A stretch of 7,550 nucleotides of DNA from UBA3941 sp035647175 (GTDB taxonomy: Bacteria; Bacillota; Clostridia; Caldicoprobacterales; UBA3941), in assembly GCA_035647175.1 (NCBI GenBank), contig DASRNX010000095.1, positions 1-7,550 on the forward strand. Direction: 5' to 3'. A program made the position numbers and the translations under genes. Within the stretch, counting starts at the first letter, position 1. Each line of letters begins with the position of its first letter. Below, in pieces: positions 5,671-7,550 of the stretch. The notes beneath the pieces are model-generated. The model was given only the letters and a program-made list of their open reading frames with translations, did not search any database and had not been told where the DNA came from.

Positions 5671-6873
5671 CTAGAATACATACATCTGGAACATGGGCAG
5701 CACTACCGAAATAACTATATACGCAATAATCCCGCCTAGAAATAGGATGGAAAGTGGTTCCAGTAAGGATACAAACCTATCAAGAGCCGTTTCTGCCTCC
5801 AATTCACAGAGGTCAGCTATCTTATCCATCATTTCCCCTATCTTTCCACTCTCTTCTCCAATAGCGATAATATTTACCGTCTCCAATGGGAAAACATCTA
5901 AGGCTACTAGGGATTTGGCTAACCCTCTACCCTGATAGACCATACCTATTGCCTGTTGCAACTTACTCATTACAAATGCGTTATCGGCTACCTTAGAGGA
6001 AATAGCCAATGATTGTGTGATTGGTAGACCCGCCGAAATAAGAATCGCCATAGTCCTATGAAAGCGGGCAGATATTATTTTGATATTGAGCTTCCCTAAA
6101 AGAGGCATCTTTAATAGAATCCTATCTAAAAAGACCCGACTCCCCTTATGGGATAATAAGGCTTTGACCATAAGATAGAACGATGCCGGGAAAACCAAGA
6201 ATATCCATGTGTTATGTACGGAGATATTATAAAATCCCATTAAGATCCGCGTGGATTTGGGCAGCTGGGCCTGGGAACTTTTAAATAGGGTGACAAATTG
6301 GGGAACCACAATATGCATTAAAAAGGCGATAATTATAATGGATGTAACGATCAACAGGGCCGGATAGGTTAATGCCCTTCGAACCTTTTGCTTTATCTTG
6401 TATTGCCTTTCGAAATAGTCCGCCATCCTTTCAAAGGAGGTCTCTAGGTCCCCGCTCCATTCCCCTGACTCAACGGTTCTTATAAGGATCGTAGGGAAAT
6501 TGCCTTCCTGTTTTAACATACCTTGGGATAAGGAATGTCCATCCTGCACCAAATGATAAACCCTTTGCAGTGCTTGCCTTAGAGAATAATTGTTCGTCTG
6601 ATTCACCAGGGTATAAAGCCCCTGTACCGGGGGCACTCCCGCCTGTAATAGGGATGCATATTGTTTGCAAAATATAGCTAGATCCTTTAACGAAGCCCTA
6701 GGATATATCTGTATATCAGAAATACCCCCGCCCCCTTTGGCGGTCTTAATTAGAAGGGGGATAAATTCCCTTTGACGTAATATAGATACGGCATCCCTTT
6801 TCCCATCGGCTTCTAAAACGCCTTCTACCTCTTGTCCGTCTTGGTTAACCGCTATATATCTATATCTTGCCAT
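5671..6873 (-). CDS. pilC: Type IV pilus platform protein PilC (GspF family)
   Basis: This 400-aa protein matches the full-length PilC/GspF family. An N-terminal cytoplasmic region (RYRYIAVNQDGQEVEGVLEA, 3-22) precedes two T2SSF repeats at about 65-185 and 268-390. Each carries the family motif: VESGEWSGDLETSFERMADYFE (134-155) and IAIGEESGKIGEMMDKIADLCE (336-357). Membrane segments are at about 169-193, 220-240 and 372-397. PilC sits in the inner membrane, contacts the PilB and PilT ATPases and is thought to rotate to add or remove pilins. ATG 6873 has GGAGTG (6886-6881) 7 nt upstream. Neither motor ATPase gene is in the window; they probably lie upstream. Confidence 0.96.
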   Translation of the reverse strand: MARYRYIAVNQDGQEVEGVLEADGKRDAVSILRQREFIPLLIKTAKGGGGISDIQIYPRASLKDLAIFCKQYASLLQAGVPPVQGLYTLVNQTNNYSLRQALQRVYHLVQDGHSLSQGMLKQEGNFPTILIRTVESGEWSGDLETSFERMADYFERQYKIKQKVRRALTYPALLIVTSIIIIAFLMHIVVPQFVTLFKSSQAQLPKSTRILMGFYNISVHNTWIFLVFPASFYLMVKALLSHKGSRVFLDRILLKMPLLGKLNIKIISARFHRTMAILISAGLPITQSLAISSKVADNAFVMSKLQQAIGMVYQGRGLAKSLVALDVFPLETVNIIAIGEESGKIGEMMDKIADLCELEAETALDRFVSLLEPLSILFLGGIIAYIVISVVLPMFQMYVF

Positions 6874-6913
6874 TTTGTATCACTCCATAAATATCGCTAT
6901 TGCCCTTATAGGC

Positions 6914-7453
6914 CTACGGTTTGTTATAGTAGATCCAAGAACCTGAAATCTCCTCATCCGTCATGTCCGCCAGATTAGGAAGGGATACATTAGAATCTAT
7001 CCTATACTCTTCCCCGTCCTTTTCACCGGTAATATGGAACTTTAATAAATTACTATTGGGGGACAAAACCAAATTTAGGTCCATAATATTTGTATTTGCT
7101 ATCTGTCGGTATCCTTTATCATAGTGATACTCTACACCGTCTTGGTAAAGCCCTATAAAGCTATTGTAGGATTCTTTATCATTGTCTTGGGGTGGGCGGG
7201 AGGACAAGCTGATGCCGGTTGCTGTCCTTACTTCCTTTGTAATAAATTCCGATACCAAAAGTACATCATGTTGAATGTCCGATTTATTCTGCGCCCTACC
7301 GAAGATACCCAGGTTAAAGGAATAAAAGGAAAAGATTGAGGTGAAAACTATGGCCATAAGGGCAAGGACCATAATAAGCTCTATTAGAGTGACACCCCTC
7401 TTTGATGTGGCCACCGCCTTGTATTTTATTGTGAAGGACTTATGAGAACCCAT
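6914..7453 (-). CDS. Additional J/W-type pseudopilin upstream of pilC
   Basis: This 179-aa prepilin has a 20-residue leader ending SKRG, then VTLIELIMVLALMAIVF. Cleavage is after G20, Val21 is +1 and Glu25 is +5. The segment QHDVLLVSEFITKEVRTATGI (61-81) follows the PilW/ComGF/GspJ pattern seen also in the second J/W-type gene of this operon. The body after about 95 is polar and beta-like, ending SWIYYNKP. The leader is longer than those of the H- and V-type genes. ATG 7453 is supported by GGAGG close upstream (AGGTTGGAGGCGC before ATG). It is separated from the H-I-J-K-like set by pilC and pilD, so it may serve a different role, for example as a minor pilin of its own. A major pilin role is less likely given the atypical leader and sequence. 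Confidence 0.82.
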   Translation of the reverse strand: MGSHKSFTIKYKAVATSKRGVTLIELIMVLALMAIVFTSIFSFYSFNLGIFGRAQNKSDIQHDVLLVSEFITKEVRTATGISLSSRPPQDNDKESYNSFIGLYQDGVEYHYDKGYRQIANTNIMDLNLVLSPNSNLLKFHITGEKDGEEYRIDSNVSLPNLADMTDEEISGSWIYYNKP

Positions 7454-7499
7454 GCGCCTCCAACCTTCCTACATTTATGAGAAATTTGGCTTTACTTAT

Positions 7500-7550
7500 C
7501 TATTTGGGAATAAATACTGAAATAGCTGATTTTTTTCCTTTGACCTCTAT
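7500..7550 (-). CDS. C-terminal end of an unidentified upstream gene (partial)
   Basis: A minus-strand frame enters from the right edge and stops at TAG 7502-7500, giving IEVKGKKSAISVFIPK. It ends 46 nt before the first pseudopilin gene on the same strand, consistent with operon membership. The VKGK-x4-V-x-V/F pattern resembles the last strands of class III adenylate/guanylate cyclase domains, but 16 residues cannot establish this. It does not look like the end of PilT or PilB. Another frame is also open here for 18 codons, so the choice of frame is uncertain. Confidence 0.35.
   Translation of the reverse strand: MEVKGKKSAISVFIPK

Noticed and set aside
7454..7550. Promoter for the pil operon in front of the first pseudopilin gene
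   Set aside because: AT-rich words are present but no -35/-10 pair with acceptable spacing was found, and a same-strand reading frame ends only 46 nt upstream, so read-through from upstream is more likely.

Overview
The window is one leftward-transcribed (minus-strand) type IV pilus / type II secretion-like assembly operon. The organism is probably a monoderm Bacillota, most likely of Clostridia type. This is inferred from moderate-to-low GC, frequent ATA and AGG codons, strong G-rich Shine-Dalgarno (SD) sequences, TTG and GTG starts, and a pilMNO block that is not followed by pilP or pilQ (the secretin genes of diderm bacteria). The species cannot be named from this sequence.

In transcription order (right to left) the window holds: the last 16 codons of an unidentified gene (7500-7550); a J/W-type pseudopilin (6914-7453); the inner-membrane platform protein PilC/GspF (5671-6873); the prepilin peptidase PilD (4889-5656); a gap of about 120 bp with no convincing gene; a GspH/FimU-type pseudopilin (4310-4765); a V/I-type pseudopilin with a large cysteine-containing C-terminal part (3582-4313); a second J/W-type pseudopilin (3103-3540); a 52-codon small ORF that just fills the next gap (2948-3106); a K/X-type pseudopilin (2439-2948); the actin-like PilM (1378-2415); PilN (791-1381); and PilO (237-794). 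Most junctions are tight. Several are overlaps of the ATGA, GTGA, TTGA or TAATG type, so the genes are probably cotranscribed and partly translationally coupled.

The genes form a coherent machine. PilD cleaves and methylates the prepilins. PilC is the membrane platform for the assembly motor. PilM, PilN and PilO form the cytoplasmic and membrane alignment complex. The H-I-J-K-like quartet resembles the minor-pilin priming complex that starts a pilus or pseudopilus. The motor ATPases (PilB, PilT) and a major pilin are not in the window and would be expected upstream (to the right).

The left 236 bp is non-coding or regulatory. It contains a hairpin across the pilO stop codon and two 23-bp near-identical direct repeats 97 bp apart. 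Each repeat carries a TGnTATAAT extended -10 on the minus strand, and one also has an appropriately spaced -35. Two further small hairpins and an inverted copy of the repeat core lie between them. An ATG-started reading frame runs off the left edge just downstream and may be the gene these promoters serve.

The least ordinary items are the 52-codon ORF with a secretion-signal-like N-terminus wedged between two pseudopilin genes, and the duplicated promoter-like array after pilO. The rest is a recognisable pilus operon. Several genes have better-supported starts than the longest possible reading frame, and these are noted in the entries.
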